Below are positions 34,510 to 42,537 of a stretch of DNA of 64,000 bases, piece after piece. The DNA lies in the NCBI GenBank assembly GCA_963737365.1, contig CAVTSD010000007.1:248001-312000 (forward strand), written 5' to 3'. Made by a program: the position numbers and the translations under genes. Origin of the DNA: Roseiarcus sp963737365 (GTDB lineage: Bacteria > Pseudomonadota > Alphaproteobacteria > Rhizobiales > Beijerinckiaceae). Every line of letters begins with the position of its first letter. The first letter of the stretch is position 1. The notes under the pieces are model-generated. The model saw nothing but the letters and a program-made list of their open reading frames with translations. It had not been told where the DNA came from and searched no databases.

Positions 34510-37500
34510 TCACGCTGGACGCCGGGTTCGCCGCCACACCGGCATGCGCAGGCGGCTGATCCAAGTGTTGAGGCGGTCGAGGTAAAGATAGACGACCGGG
34601 GTCGTATAGAGCGTCAGCCACTGGGAGACGACGAGACCGCCGACGATCGCAATCCCCATCGGCCTGCGCAGTTCCGCCCCTGCGCCGGTTTCGACGGCGA
34701 GCGGAAGCGCCACGATCAAGGCGCAGACCGTCGTCATCATGATCGGGCGGAAACGCTGCAGGCAAGCGCTGTGAACCGCGTCGACCGGGCTCATCTTGTC
34801 CTCCCGCTCGGCGGCGAGGGCGAAGTCGATCATCATGATCGCGTTCTTCTTCACGATGCCGATCAAGAGCAGGATGCCGATGAGCGCGATCAGGGTGAGA
34901 TCATAATGGGTCGCGAGCAGGATCAGGAGCGCGCCCACGCCGGCTGCTGGCAGCGCCGACAGAATGGTGATCGGGTGGATGAAGCTCTCGTAGAGCATCC
35001 CCATGAGGACGTAGATCACTAGGATCGCCGCGATGACCAGGAGCGGCATGGTGACGAGGGAAGCCTGGAACGCCTGCGCGGTGCCCTCGAACTGCCCGAC
35101 CAAGGTGGGAGCCGCTCCGAGGCTCGCCTTCGCCGCGGTGATCGCGTCGACCGCCTGGCTCAGCGACGCGCCTTTGGCGAGGTTGAACGACAGCGTCACG
35201 GCGGGGAAGACGCCCTGGTGATTAATCGTTAGCGGCTCGACCTTGCGCGTCACGTGCGTCACCGCCGACAACGGGACCTGCCCGCCAGTTCCGTTCGTGA
35301 CATAGAGGCTCGACAGGGCCTGCGGCCCGGCTTGAAATTTCCGCTCAACCTCAAGGATCAGATAGGCCTGCTGGGTCGGCAGATAGATATTCGCGATCTG
35401 CGCCTGCCCGAACGCGTCCTGGAGCGCCGCATCGATATTGGTGATGGGGACGTTAAGGGTTGAAGCCAGATTGCGATCAACCTCGACGACGACATGGGGC
35501 GAGTGGATCTGCTGGTCGGAGGCGACGTCGCTGAGGATCTTCATGCCCTGGAGTTTTTGGAGCAGGATCGGCGCATAGCGATTGAGGTCGTCGGTGCTGG
35601 TGTCGGTCAAGGTGTACTGGTACTCCGCCTGCTCGAGGCGCGCGCCGATCCTGATGTCCGGAACGGACTGCATGTAGAACTTCACGCCGACCACCTGAGC
35701 AAGCTTGGGCTTCAGTCGCGCCATCACCTGCTGCACGGAGGGGCGCTGGTCGAACGGCTTGAGCTGGGCGAACATTCGCGCCGTGCTCTCGCTGGGGTTT
35801 CCTCCGGTCGCGCCGGCGAAGCCAACGATGCCGGCCACGGCCGGATCCTTGAGGATGATCGCGGCGCAGTCGTTCTCGATTTTCTGGATCGCGTCGAAGG
35901 CCGCATCCTCGCGCGCCTGCGCGACGCCGATAAAGATGCCGGTGTCCTGCTCGGGTAGGAATCCTTTCGGGATCACGACGTAGAGGCCCACGGTCAAGGC
36001 GATCATGGCGATGCTGACGAGCAGCATCGGAAATTGGTGAGCGAGGGTCCAGGTGAGCCCACGGTCATAGAGGTCGCGCAGGCGGTCGAACCCGCTCTCG
36101 AGCCAGCGGCTGAAGCGCCCCTGTTGCTCCCCTTTATGGCGGGTCAAAAACTGGGCGCACATCATCGGCGTCAGGGTCAGCGACACGAAGCCGGAGAGAA
36201 AGATCGCGAGAACCGTCGTCATCGCGAATTCGTGGAACAGCAGTCCGACCACGCCGGACATGAACAGGACCGGTATGAAGACCGCCGCCAGCGACAGGGT
36301 GATGGAGAGGATGGTGAATCCAATCTCGCCAGCGCCGTCGAGGGCGGCCTCAAGCGGCGGCTTTCCCGCCTCGATGTGGCGGACGATGTTCTCGATCATC
36401 ACGATCGCATCGTCGACAAGGAAACCGATCGCGATCGTGAGCGCCATGAGCGAGAGGTTGTCGATGCTGTAAGAGAGCAGGTACATCGCGCCAAAGGTCG
36501 CGACGATCACGACAGGCAATGTGATGCTTGGGATCACGGTCGCCCAGAAACTGCGCAGGAAGAGGAAGATCACCAGGACGACAAGCCCAAGCGCGAGCAC
36601 GAGAGTGAACTCGACGTCCGACACGGAGGAGCGGATCGAGAGCGTTCGGTCGGAGACCAGGTCGACGTGTACCGCGCGGGGAATCGACTTCTGAAGCTGC
36701 GGCATCATCGCCTGGATCCTGTCGACGACGCTGAGCGTGTTGGCGCCGGGCGCCTTGAACACGAGCAGAACCTCGGCCCTTTTGGTCCCGAACCAGGCGC
36801 CGGTGCGGGGGTTCTGCGGTCCGTCGACCACGGTTGCGATATCGCCGAGTTCGACCGGCGCGCCACCGCTGTAGGCCACGATAACCTTGCGGAACTGGTC
36901 GGCGGTGGTCAGCTGCTGGTTGACGTCGAGCGGAAACTGCGCGCGATGGCCCTCGAGATTGCCGGTCGGCTCGAGCGCGCTTTGGGAATTCAGGGCTGCG
37001 CTGACCTGCGCGAACCCCAGTCCTTTCGCCGCCAGGGCCTCGGGATTGAGCCGCACCTGCACCGCGGGCTCCGCCTGCCCGGCGATGACCACCTGCCCGA
37101 CGCCGCTCACCCGCGAGAGCGATTGGCCGAGAAGGATGTTGGCGTACTGATCGAGCTCCTGGACTGGATAGGCGTCGGAATGAACCGCGTAGATGAGGAT
37201 CGGCGCATCAGCCGGATTGGCTACCTTGTAGGTTGGCGGCGTCGGAAGAGACTTGGGGAGGAGGGCGGTCGCGGCCTGGATCGCCTGCTCGACGTAGCCG
37301 GCGTCGGCGGTGATGCTTGTGCTCAGGTCGAACTGCAGCGTGATCGATGTCGAGCCGAGCCCGCTCGTCGAGGTCATTGAGGAAAGGCCGGGAATGGCCG
37401 TGAACTGGTCCTCGAGCGGCGTCGCCACGGTCGAGGCCATCACGGTCGGGCTCGCGCCGGGAAACGTCGCGGAAACCGAGATCGTCGGGAACTCGACGTT

Positions 37501-37614
37501 AGGCAACGCGGCGACCGGAAGGAGCGTGAACGAGAGCGCCCCGAACGCAAAAAGGCCAGCCGTCATCAGCGCGGTCGCGATCGGCCGGCGGATGAAGATT
37601 TCCGAGATGCTCAC
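34510..37614 (-). CDS. RND multidrug efflux transporter (MdtB/MdtC-like)
   Basis: A 1034-residue inner-membrane pump. Twelve transmembrane helices flank two large periplasmic loops. Typical parts are FIRRPIATALMTAGLFAFGALSF at the start, LPNVEFPTISVSATFPGASP, the proton-relay helix IAIGFLVDDAIVMIENIVRHIE with its two Asp residues, and GVVGLLFHEFAM. It exports toxic compounds by proton exchange. The GTG start overlaps the stop of the membrane-fusion gene (GTGA). No outer-membrane channel gene is nearby, so a TolC homologue must come from elsewhere. Confidence 0.93.
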   Translation of the reverse strand: MSISEIFIRRPIATALMTAGLFAFGALSFTLLPVAALPNVEFPTISVSATFPGASPTVMASTVATPLEDQFTAIPGLSSMTSTSGLGSTSITLQFDLSTSITADAGYVEQAIQAATALLPKSLPTPPTYKVANPADAPILIYAVHSDAYPVQELDQYANILLGQSLSRVSGVGQVVIAGQAEPAVQVRLNPEALAAKGLGFAQVSAALNSQSALEPTGNLEGHRAQFPLDVNQQLTTADQFRKVIVAYSGGAPVELGDIATVVDGPQNPRTGAWFGTKRAEVLLVFKAPGANTLSVVDRIQAMMPQLQKSIPRAVHVDLVSDRTLSIRSSVSDVEFTLVLALGLVVLVIFLFLRSFWATVIPSITLPVVIVATFGAMYLLSYSIDNLSLMALTIAIGFLVDDAIVMIENIVRHIEAGKPPLEAALDGAGEIGFTILSITLSLAAVFIPVLFMSGVVGLLFHEFAMTTVLAIFLSGFVSLTLTPMMCAQFLTRHKGEQQGRFSRWLESGFDRLRDLYDRGLTWTLAHQFPMLLVSIAMIALTVGLYVVIPKGFLPEQDTGIFIGVAQAREDAAFDAIQKIENDCAAIILKDPAVAGIVGFAGATGGNPSESTARMFAQLKPFDQRPSVQQVMARLKPKLAQVVGVKFYMQSVPDIRIGARLEQAEYQYTLTDTSTDDLNRYAPILLQKLQGMKILSDVASDQQIHSPHVVVEVDRNLASTLNVPITNIDAALQDAFGQAQIANIYLPTQQAYLILEVERKFQAGPQALSSLYVTNGTGGQVPLSAVTHVTRKVEPLTINHQGVFPAVTLSFNLAKGASLSQAVDAITAAKASLGAAPTLVGQFEGTAQAFQASLVTMPLLVIAAILVIYVLMGMLYESFIHPITILSALPAAGVGALLILLATHYDLTLIALIGILLLIGIVKKNAIMMIDFALAAEREDKMSPVDAVHSACLQRFRPIMMTTVCALIVALPLAVETGAGAELRRPMGIAIVGGLVVSQWLTLYTTPVVYLYLDRLNTWISRLRMPVWRRTRRPA

Positions 37615-38756
37615 TTCGCGGCGCTCACGGCCGCTGTGGGCTGTTCGATCGCGACCTTCACGCCGTCGGCGAGATTGTACTGCCCGTTGACGACGACGCG
37701 GTCGCCGGATGCAACGCCTTTCGTAAATACTGCCAATCCGTTCTGGCGGGCCACGACGAGGACAGGGACGCTGTGCGCCACATTGTCGGCCGAGATCGTG
37801 TAGACGTAGTCGCCGTTGGGACCGGACATGACGCTTCCCACCGGCGCGGTGAGAGCGCTCTTGCGCACGCCGACCATCAGATCGACGTTGACGAACTCGC
37901 CGGGCCAGAGCGTCTCTTTCTCATTCGGGAATGTCGCGTAGAGGGTGACCGTGCCGGTCGCCGCCGCGACTTGATTGTTGATGAAAGTGAGCTTGCCGTC
38001 GTCGAGTTTCTTCCCTTCTTGCGAGAGCGCCTGTGCATCGAGCGGGCCCTTCGCCTGGGCGTCGCGGACTTCCTCAAGGTTGTTTTGCGGAATCGGAAAG
38101 CTAACAAAAATGGGTTGGATCTGGGTGATGTTGACCAGGCTCGTGCCGGCGCCAGCCTGCACGTAATTTCCGGGATCGACCTGCATGACGCCGGCTACGC
38201 CAGTCGCGGGTAAGTCAATGTGGGCGTAGGTCAGGTTGAGCTTCGCGGTCTCGACATTGGCCTCATCGAGCTTAACCGTGCCTTCGTCCTGCTGGACCGT
38301 GAACCCCTGGTCCGCCGCCTTTTGCGCAGCGATTGAATTTTCCGTCACAAGCGTTTGATATCGCGAAAGGTCGGTTTGCGCTTCCTTGAGAACGGCCTGA
38401 TCGTGTGCGAGCTGAGCCTGAGCCTGGTCAAGCGCCGCCTGGTAGGGCCTAGGGTCGATGAGGAAGAGGGGATCGCCTTCTTTCACCTGCTGGCCCTGAT
38501 GAAAATAGGCCTTCATGATCTGGCCGTTCACCCGCGACTGAACGGCGATCGTTTCGATCGGCGTCACCGTGCCGAGCGCATCGATCGTAATGGGGACGTC
38601 CTTAAGCGAGACCTCGCCAGCCTCGACCCGGACCGCCGGGTCGCTGACCGGCGCCGCCTCGACCGCCCCTTTCGAACGGTTCATCGCCACATAAGCCGCA
38701 ACCGCACCAACCAGGGCGATCCCGAGCCCGAGCGCGACCGCAGACCAAGCCTTCAC
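37611..38756 (-). CDS. RND efflux membrane-fusion protein (MdtA-like)
   Basis: A 381-residue periplasmic adaptor. An N-terminal membrane anchor (SAVALGLGIALVGAVAAYVAM) is followed by the lipoyl half-motifs SRVNGQIMKAYFHQGQQVKEGDPLFLID, an alpha-helical hairpin with Ala/Gln-rich heptads, and a beta-barrel (NYVQAGAGTSLVNITQIQPIFVSFPIPQ). It starts with GTG at 38756, placed eight bases after AGGAGG. It links the RND pump to an outer-membrane channel. Confidence 0.92.
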   Translation of the reverse strand: MKAWSAVALGLGIALVGAVAAYVAMNRSKGAVEAAPVSDPAVRVEAGEVSLKDVPITIDALGTVTPIETIAVQSRVNGQIMKAYFHQGQQVKEGDPLFLIDPRPYQAALDQAQAQLAHDQAVLKEAQTDLSRYQTLVTENSIAAQKAADQGFTVQQDEGTVKLDEANVETAKLNLTYAHIDLPATGVAGVMQVDPGNYVQAGAGTSLVNITQIQPIFVSFPIPQNNLEEVRDAQAKGPLDAQALSQEGKKLDDGKLTFINNQVAAATGTVTLYATFPNEKETLWPGEFVNVDLMVGVRKSALTAPVGSVMSGPNGDYVYTISADNVAHSVPVLVVARQNGLAVFTKGVASGDRVVVNGQYNLADGVKVAIEQPTAAVSAAK

Positions 38757-38915
38757 CTTTTTCGCCTCCTTGTCTTCGCAGGATTTGGCTGTCCGCCTCG
38801 TCCTGAAGACTACGCGCTGAGACGATACGAGGTTCCCTGCTTGAGAGTGGCGGCCGGGTTACAGCGCCATGAAACTGGATCAGAAACGCGGCGCCCCGGG
38901 TTCTGGCCTTCTGAT

Positions 38916-40268
38916 TCAGGCCGGCGCGAGCGCTTCCTTTGGACGTCGGCCGATCGTCAGCACGAGACCGGCTGCGATCACGCATGCCACGCCGGCGACG
39001 TAGAGCGCTGGCAGGTAGGTCGCGAAATCGCTGCGCGAGAAGCCGGCGCCGAAGGCCGCTGTCGCGGCGCCAAGCTGGTGGGCGGTGAAGATCCAGCCGA
39101 AGGTGAGGTTGGCCCTTTCCGCCCCGAACCGCTCAGCCGTCAGTCGAACGGTCGGCGGCACGGTCGCGACCCAGTCGAGACCGTAGAAGACCGCAAAGGC
39201 GGAGAGCCCGATGACGGTGAAATTGGTGAAGGGCAGCGCGATCAGCGAGAGGCCGCGCAATCCGTAATACATGAACAGGAGCCAGCGGTTGTCGTAACGG
39301 TCAGACAGCCAGCCCGACAGGATCGTGCCGACGAAATCGAATGCGCCGATGACAGCGAGCGCGCCGGCCGCCGCGACCGGCGCGATCCCATAGTCGCCGC
39401 AAAGCGAGACCCAGTGGGTCTGGATAAGGCCGTTGGTCGAAAGGCCGCAGACGAAGAAGGTCGCGAACAGGACCCAGAAGGTGCGGCTCGTGCGCGCCGC
39501 GTAGAGCGCGCGCAGCGGCGACGCCATCATCGCCAACAGTCCCAGGTCCTGCTTCGGCGCCGGCTGGATGGCGCGCTCGCCGAACGGAGCAAGCCCGACA
39601 TCGGCGGGGCGGTCGCGCAACACCATGAGCGCAACGAACAAAGCGAGGAGCAGCATCGCGACTACAAACACAAGGGCGCTGCGCCAGCCATGGTCCTGCG
39701 TCAGCTTGGCGATGAGGGGCAGAAAGATCAGCTGCCCCGTTGCGCTGCTCGCCGTCAGCATCCCGACGACGAGGCCGCGCCGCTCAACGAACCAGCGCGT
39801 CGCGATGGTCGCGCCCAGCACCAGCGCGACCATGCCGGTGCCGATGCCGACGATGACCCCCCAGAGCGCGACAAGCTCCCAGACCTGGGTCATGGCCATA
39901 GAGGCGAGAATGCCCGCAACAATCATCCCGACTGCGGTGACGACAACCGGCCGCACGCCGAAGCGGTTGATGAAGGCGGCCGCGAACGGCGCGATCAGGC
40001 CGAACAAAGCGAGCCGCACCGCAAGGGCGACCGAGATCTCGGCCGTGCTCCACCCGAACTCCTTTTCGAGCGGCTGTATGATGACGCCCGGCGCGCCCAT
40101 CGCTCCCGCCGTCGCGAGCATGACGAGAAAGGTGGCCCCTGCGACAACCCAGCCGTAGTAAAGGTTCCGTTTGGCCATCGCGCCGGCGAGGCGGTTCGAA
40201 AGCGAGAACGCGGCGAACTGTCTTTGCGGCTGGGCAACCACTTCTACAGCCGGCCCCAATATCGTCAT
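38916..40268 (-). CDS. Major facilitator superfamily transporter
   Basis: A 450-residue protein with twelve hydrophobic segments. Motif A-like DRPADVG-type and SGWLSDRYDNRWLLFMYYG parts are present. The sequence (AMAKRNLYYGWVVAGATFLVMLATAGAMGAPGVIIQPLEKEFGW) resembles the OFA/monocarboxylate-type family. The start at 40268 follows GGGAG by seven bases; a shorter start at 40178 is possible. Between it and the RND pair lie 159 bases with no gene, and the same strand carries both. The exported or imported compound is unknown. Confidence 0.88.
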   Translation of the reverse strand: MTILGPAVEVVAQPQRQFAAFSLSNRLAGAMAKRNLYYGWVVAGATFLVMLATAGAMGAPGVIIQPLEKEFGWSTAEISVALAVRLALFGLIAPFAAAFINRFGVRPVVVTAVGMIVAGILASMAMTQVWELVALWGVIVGIGTGMVALVLGATIATRWFVERRGLVVGMLTASSATGQLIFLPLIAKLTQDHGWRSALVFVVAMLLLALFVALMVLRDRPADVGLAPFGERAIQPAPKQDLGLLAMMASPLRALYAARTSRTFWVLFATFFVCGLSTNGLIQTHWVSLCGDYGIAPVAAAGALAVIGAFDFVGTILSGWLSDRYDNRWLLFMYYGLRGLSLIALPFTNFTVIGLSAFAVFYGLDWVATVPPTVRLTAERFGAERANLTFGWIFTAHQLGAATAAFGAGFSRSDFATYLPALYVAGVACVIAAGLVLTIGRRPKEALAPA

Positions 40269-40328
40269 CTTGAACTCCCGTTACGGGTCTCGACCCGGAA
40301 ATGCGCGAAACAAATCAAAGCAGAAGAA

Positions 40329-40727
40329 TCAGAGATTGCGAGCGAGCGAATGCAGATGCATCGCTCCGCTGGCGCCGAGCGCCGCCTCGACCCGCCGCTG
40401 GGCTTCGGCCCAGAGTGGAGCCGCGACTTGCAAAGCGCGCTCGCCTTCAGGCGTAACGCGCACCGCGGCTTCGCGTTGGTCCTGCGCTGGGGCCACGGAC
40501 ACCAGCCGAAGTTTCTCCAGCGCTCTCACGTTTCGCCCGATCGTCGATCGGTCCAATTCGGCGAGTCGCCCAAGCCCGGTCAGCGAAACCGTTCCGACGC
40601 GCTTGATCTTTCGCAAAAGACTGAATTGCGCGAGCGTGACGCCCGCCGGCTCGAGAATCGAGTCATAGAGCGCGGTTGTCTTTCGCGCCGCGGTCCGAAC
40701 CGCGGCGCAGTAGCAGGTGGTCTCCAT
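40329..40727 (-). CDS. MarR-family transcriptional regulator
   Basis: A 132-residue winged-helix regulator (SILEPAGVTLAQFSLLRKIKRVGTVSLTGLGRLAELDRSTIGRNVRALEKLRLVSVAPAQDQREAAVRVTPEGE region from about residue 28). The start at 40727 (METTCYC) is preferred because a 14-base perfect palindrome lies at 40731-40744; the longer form from 40763 would translate it. CYC near the N-terminus could be redox sensitive. It is 60 bases upstream of the MFS gene on the same strand and probably represses the efflux genes. Confidence 0.85.
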   Translation of the reverse strand: METTCYCAAVRTAARKTTALYDSILEPAGVTLAQFSLLRKIKRVGTVSLTGLGRLAELDRSTIGRNVRALEKLRLVSVAPAQDQREAAVRVTPEGERALQVAAPLWAEAQRRVEAALGASGAMHLHSLARNL

Positions 40728-40730
40728 TCG

Positions 40731-40744
40731 CGGGTATATACCCG
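40731..40744. promoter_or_regulatory. Perfect palindrome upstream of the MarR gene
   Basis: CGGGTATATACCCG is a perfect 14-base palindrome placed three bases upstream of the MarR start codon. It is a good autoregulatory operator candidate. With no ribosome binding site between, the mRNA may be leaderless. Confidence 0.6.
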
Positions 40745-40963
40745 TGTCGCGCGCGTTGCGCAAGCGGCAAGAGACAGGGCGTTTACCCGCGGCGTGCCAC
40801 GGTCCAACTTTTGCCTTGCCAACTGCTGGCGCGCTTCCCGTGCATTGGCGCTTAAAGGCAAGATCTCTGGCAGGCGCGAATGTTACAGATCTGAAGGATG
40901 CGCCGCGAGACAGCCTCTGCGGTCTCGCGCTTGCTGATTGGCCTGCGGAAGGAGCGTGGTTCG

Positions 40964-41527
40964 ATGGACAAACTAAAGCCCAAGGATTTCAGCTCGCCCG
41001 CAATTTTGCTGGGCGGCCCGGTTGACTACGATATGTACAAGGATTTTCGCTCGCAGCTGGACGCTGCAAAGAAAGAAGGCCTGCTCGTCACGGAATTGTC
41101 GACGCTCGGCGGCGATCCGGAAGTGGCTCGCATGATGGGCGAGGACATCCGATTTCACAGCGAAAATTCCATGAACTGTCGTTTCGTCTTTCTGGGAAAG
41201 GCGGCGATCTATTCCGCAGGCACGACCTTCATGAGCTTCTTTTCGATTGAAAATCGATATCTGACCCGCGGTACGCGTTTGATGGTGCATGAGCGGAAGC
41301 TCGACAAGCAATTGCACATCAACGGCCCGCTGACGACATGTGTCGCGACGGTTACGGCGACCCTCCACGAGATCGAGGCCTCGGTCGCAATCCAGAACGA
41401 AGGTTTTGAGAACCTCATTCGCGGGTCAAAAGTGAAAATGGATGAGGTTCTCAGCCGCGCCCCCGGCAATTGGTATATCGAGGCCAACGAAGCGAAATCC
41501 CTCGGACTGGTTGCAGAGGTTCTCTAG
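40964..41527 (+). CDS. ClpP-like serine protease-fold protein
   Basis: A 187-residue protein with the ClpP/crotonase fold: the nucleophile-elbow Ser in GKAAIYSAGTTFMSFFS and a His in TRGTRLMVHERKLDKQLH, followed by a C-terminal EAKSLGLVAEVL. The usual EFYMTAKEALEYGLID-type end of housekeeping ClpP is shortened to WYIEANEAKSLGLVAEVL. The start follows GGAAGGAG. It is not next to clpX or clpA and is divergent in sequence, so it may be a stand-alone protease or an inactive relative. Confidence 0.75.
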   Translation: MDKLKPKDFSSPAILLGGPVDYDMYKDFRSQLDAAKKEGLLVTELSTLGGDPEVARMMGEDIRFHSENSMNCRFVFLGKAAIYSAGTTFMSFFSIENRYLTRGTRLMVHERKLDKQLHINGPLTTCVATVTATLHEIEASVAIQNEGFENLIRGSKVKMDEVLSRAPGNWYIEANEAKSLGLVAEVL

Positions 41528-41549
41528 GGCCTTCTGATCCTGGGTTTAC

Positions 41550-41676
41550 GAAGGCCCCATGCCGCGTCTCCGCCCCCATAGCCCGTCGAAGGACAAGCAG
41601 GGGGTCGCGCTGTCCCGTGCGGTAGAGCGCGCGCCATTGACATCTCCGCGCTCCGCGCGCCCCCAAAGCGGCCTCA
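41550..41676 (-). ncRNA. Possible 6S RNA (SsrS) downstream of zapA
   Basis: The space after zapA is where 6S RNA is found in many alphaproteobacteria. On the minus strand it can form a closing stem (GAGGCC with GGCCTTC), an inner stem of five G-C pairs (41573-41577 with 41600-41604, enclosing a GTC-CTTC-GAC tip) and a GCGCT/AGCGC arm. The pairing of the G-rich outer part is imperfect, so the call rests mainly on gene order. Confidence 0.4.
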
Positions 41677-41692
41677 GAAATGCGTCGCGCGA

Positions 41693-42028
41693 TCAAGCGT
41701 CAGCTTCGCCCGCCAGGCGCGCGGCCAGCGACTCGAGCCTAGAGCCGAGATCGTCGAGCTTCGATGCGAGAGCGTTGACGCGCCGCTCCGCTTCCTCCGA
41801 GCGCTTGCGCTCGGACGCCGCCTCGTCCTTTGCTTCCGTCAGGCTGTCGGCGAGGGTCAAGGCGGCCATGATGACGAGGCGCTGGTCGCCGATCTCGCCG
41901 AACGTCTTGCGCATTTCGCCGATCTTCTCGTCGATCGTGCCGGCAAGCAATTCCAGCCGCGCTTCCTCGCCCTCGTTGCAAGCGAGGCGATATTTGCGCC
42001 CGTCGATGGTGACCGAAACTTGTGACAT
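41693..42028 (-). CDS. zapA: Cell division protein ZapA
   Basis: A 111-residue protein starting MSQVSVTIDGRKYRLACNEGEEARL, the ZapA globular head, followed by a long Ala/Glu-rich coiled coil (DEAASERKRSEEAERRVNALASKLDDL). ZapA binds and bundles FtsZ filaments at midcell. The start at 42028 gives the usual N-terminus; six extra codons upstream are possible. It follows the DUF4164 gene by 32 bases. Confidence 0.9.
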   Translation of the reverse strand: MSQVSVTIDGRKYRLACNEGEEARLELLAGTIDEKIGEMRKTFGEIGDQRLVIMAALTLADSLTEAKDEAASERKRSEEAERRVNALASKLDDLGSRLESLAARLAGEADA

Positions 42029-42060
42029 CGCGCGCGCCTTCTCCAAGAGGCGGACCGGCC

Positions 42061-42366
42061 TTAATCGTCCGCGTTCAGGGCCGACCGGCCGAGAACGCGC
42101 TCGATCGCCTGAGCGGCGCGGGCGAGACGCTTGCCTGCCTCGGCGTTAGCGGATTCGAGCGCGCGCGAACGGTCGACGGCTGCGTCGAGTTCGACCGCAA
42201 GCCGCGAGCGATCGTCTTGCATCAACGCGAATTCCTCTTGAGTGGTTGCGCGCGCTTCGTCGTGGCGCATGCGCATGTCCGTCGCCCATTCGAGCGCATC
42301 GACCGCGGAGGCGAGACGTTTGAGCGAAGTCTCAAGCGAATCCATGGAGGTGTTGATTCCATCCAT
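42061..42366 (-). CDS. DUF4164 family coiled-coil protein
   Basis: A 101-residue, almost entirely helical protein (LETSLKRLASAVDALEWATDMRMRHDEARAT, ELDAAVDRSRALESANAEAGKRL). DUF4164 proteins sit directly upstream of zapA in Hyphomicrobiales, as here. The function is unknown; a role with ZapA in division is inferred from constant linkage. It is divergent from tkt. Confidence 0.85.
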   Translation of the reverse strand: MDGINTSMDSLETSLKRLASAVDALEWATDMRMRHDEARATTQEEFALMQDDRSRLAVELDAAVDRSRALESANAEAGKRLARAAQAIERVLGRSALNADD

Positions 42367-42537
42367 TGCGAGGTTTTGTTTACGCGATGCTTGAACAGAA
42401 GGTCAACGCGGCCTCAGCCGCAATTGACAGGTTCCTGCGAGCGCCCCTAATTGATGCGCCCGTTCCGCTTGGAGTCAAATCACCACCCAAGGTCGGAATT
42501 ACGAAATTGCCGGCGCCCATTTCTTGAGGAGACCCCA

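Noticed and set aside
36034..37380. Open frame of 448 codons on the plus strand
   Set aside because: Antisense shadow of the RND transporter; His and Arg content is abnormal.
38355..40937. Open frame of 860 codons on the plus strand
   Set aside because: Antisense shadow of the membrane-fusion, MFS and MarR genes. No domain could be seen and Arg, Gly and Glu dominate.
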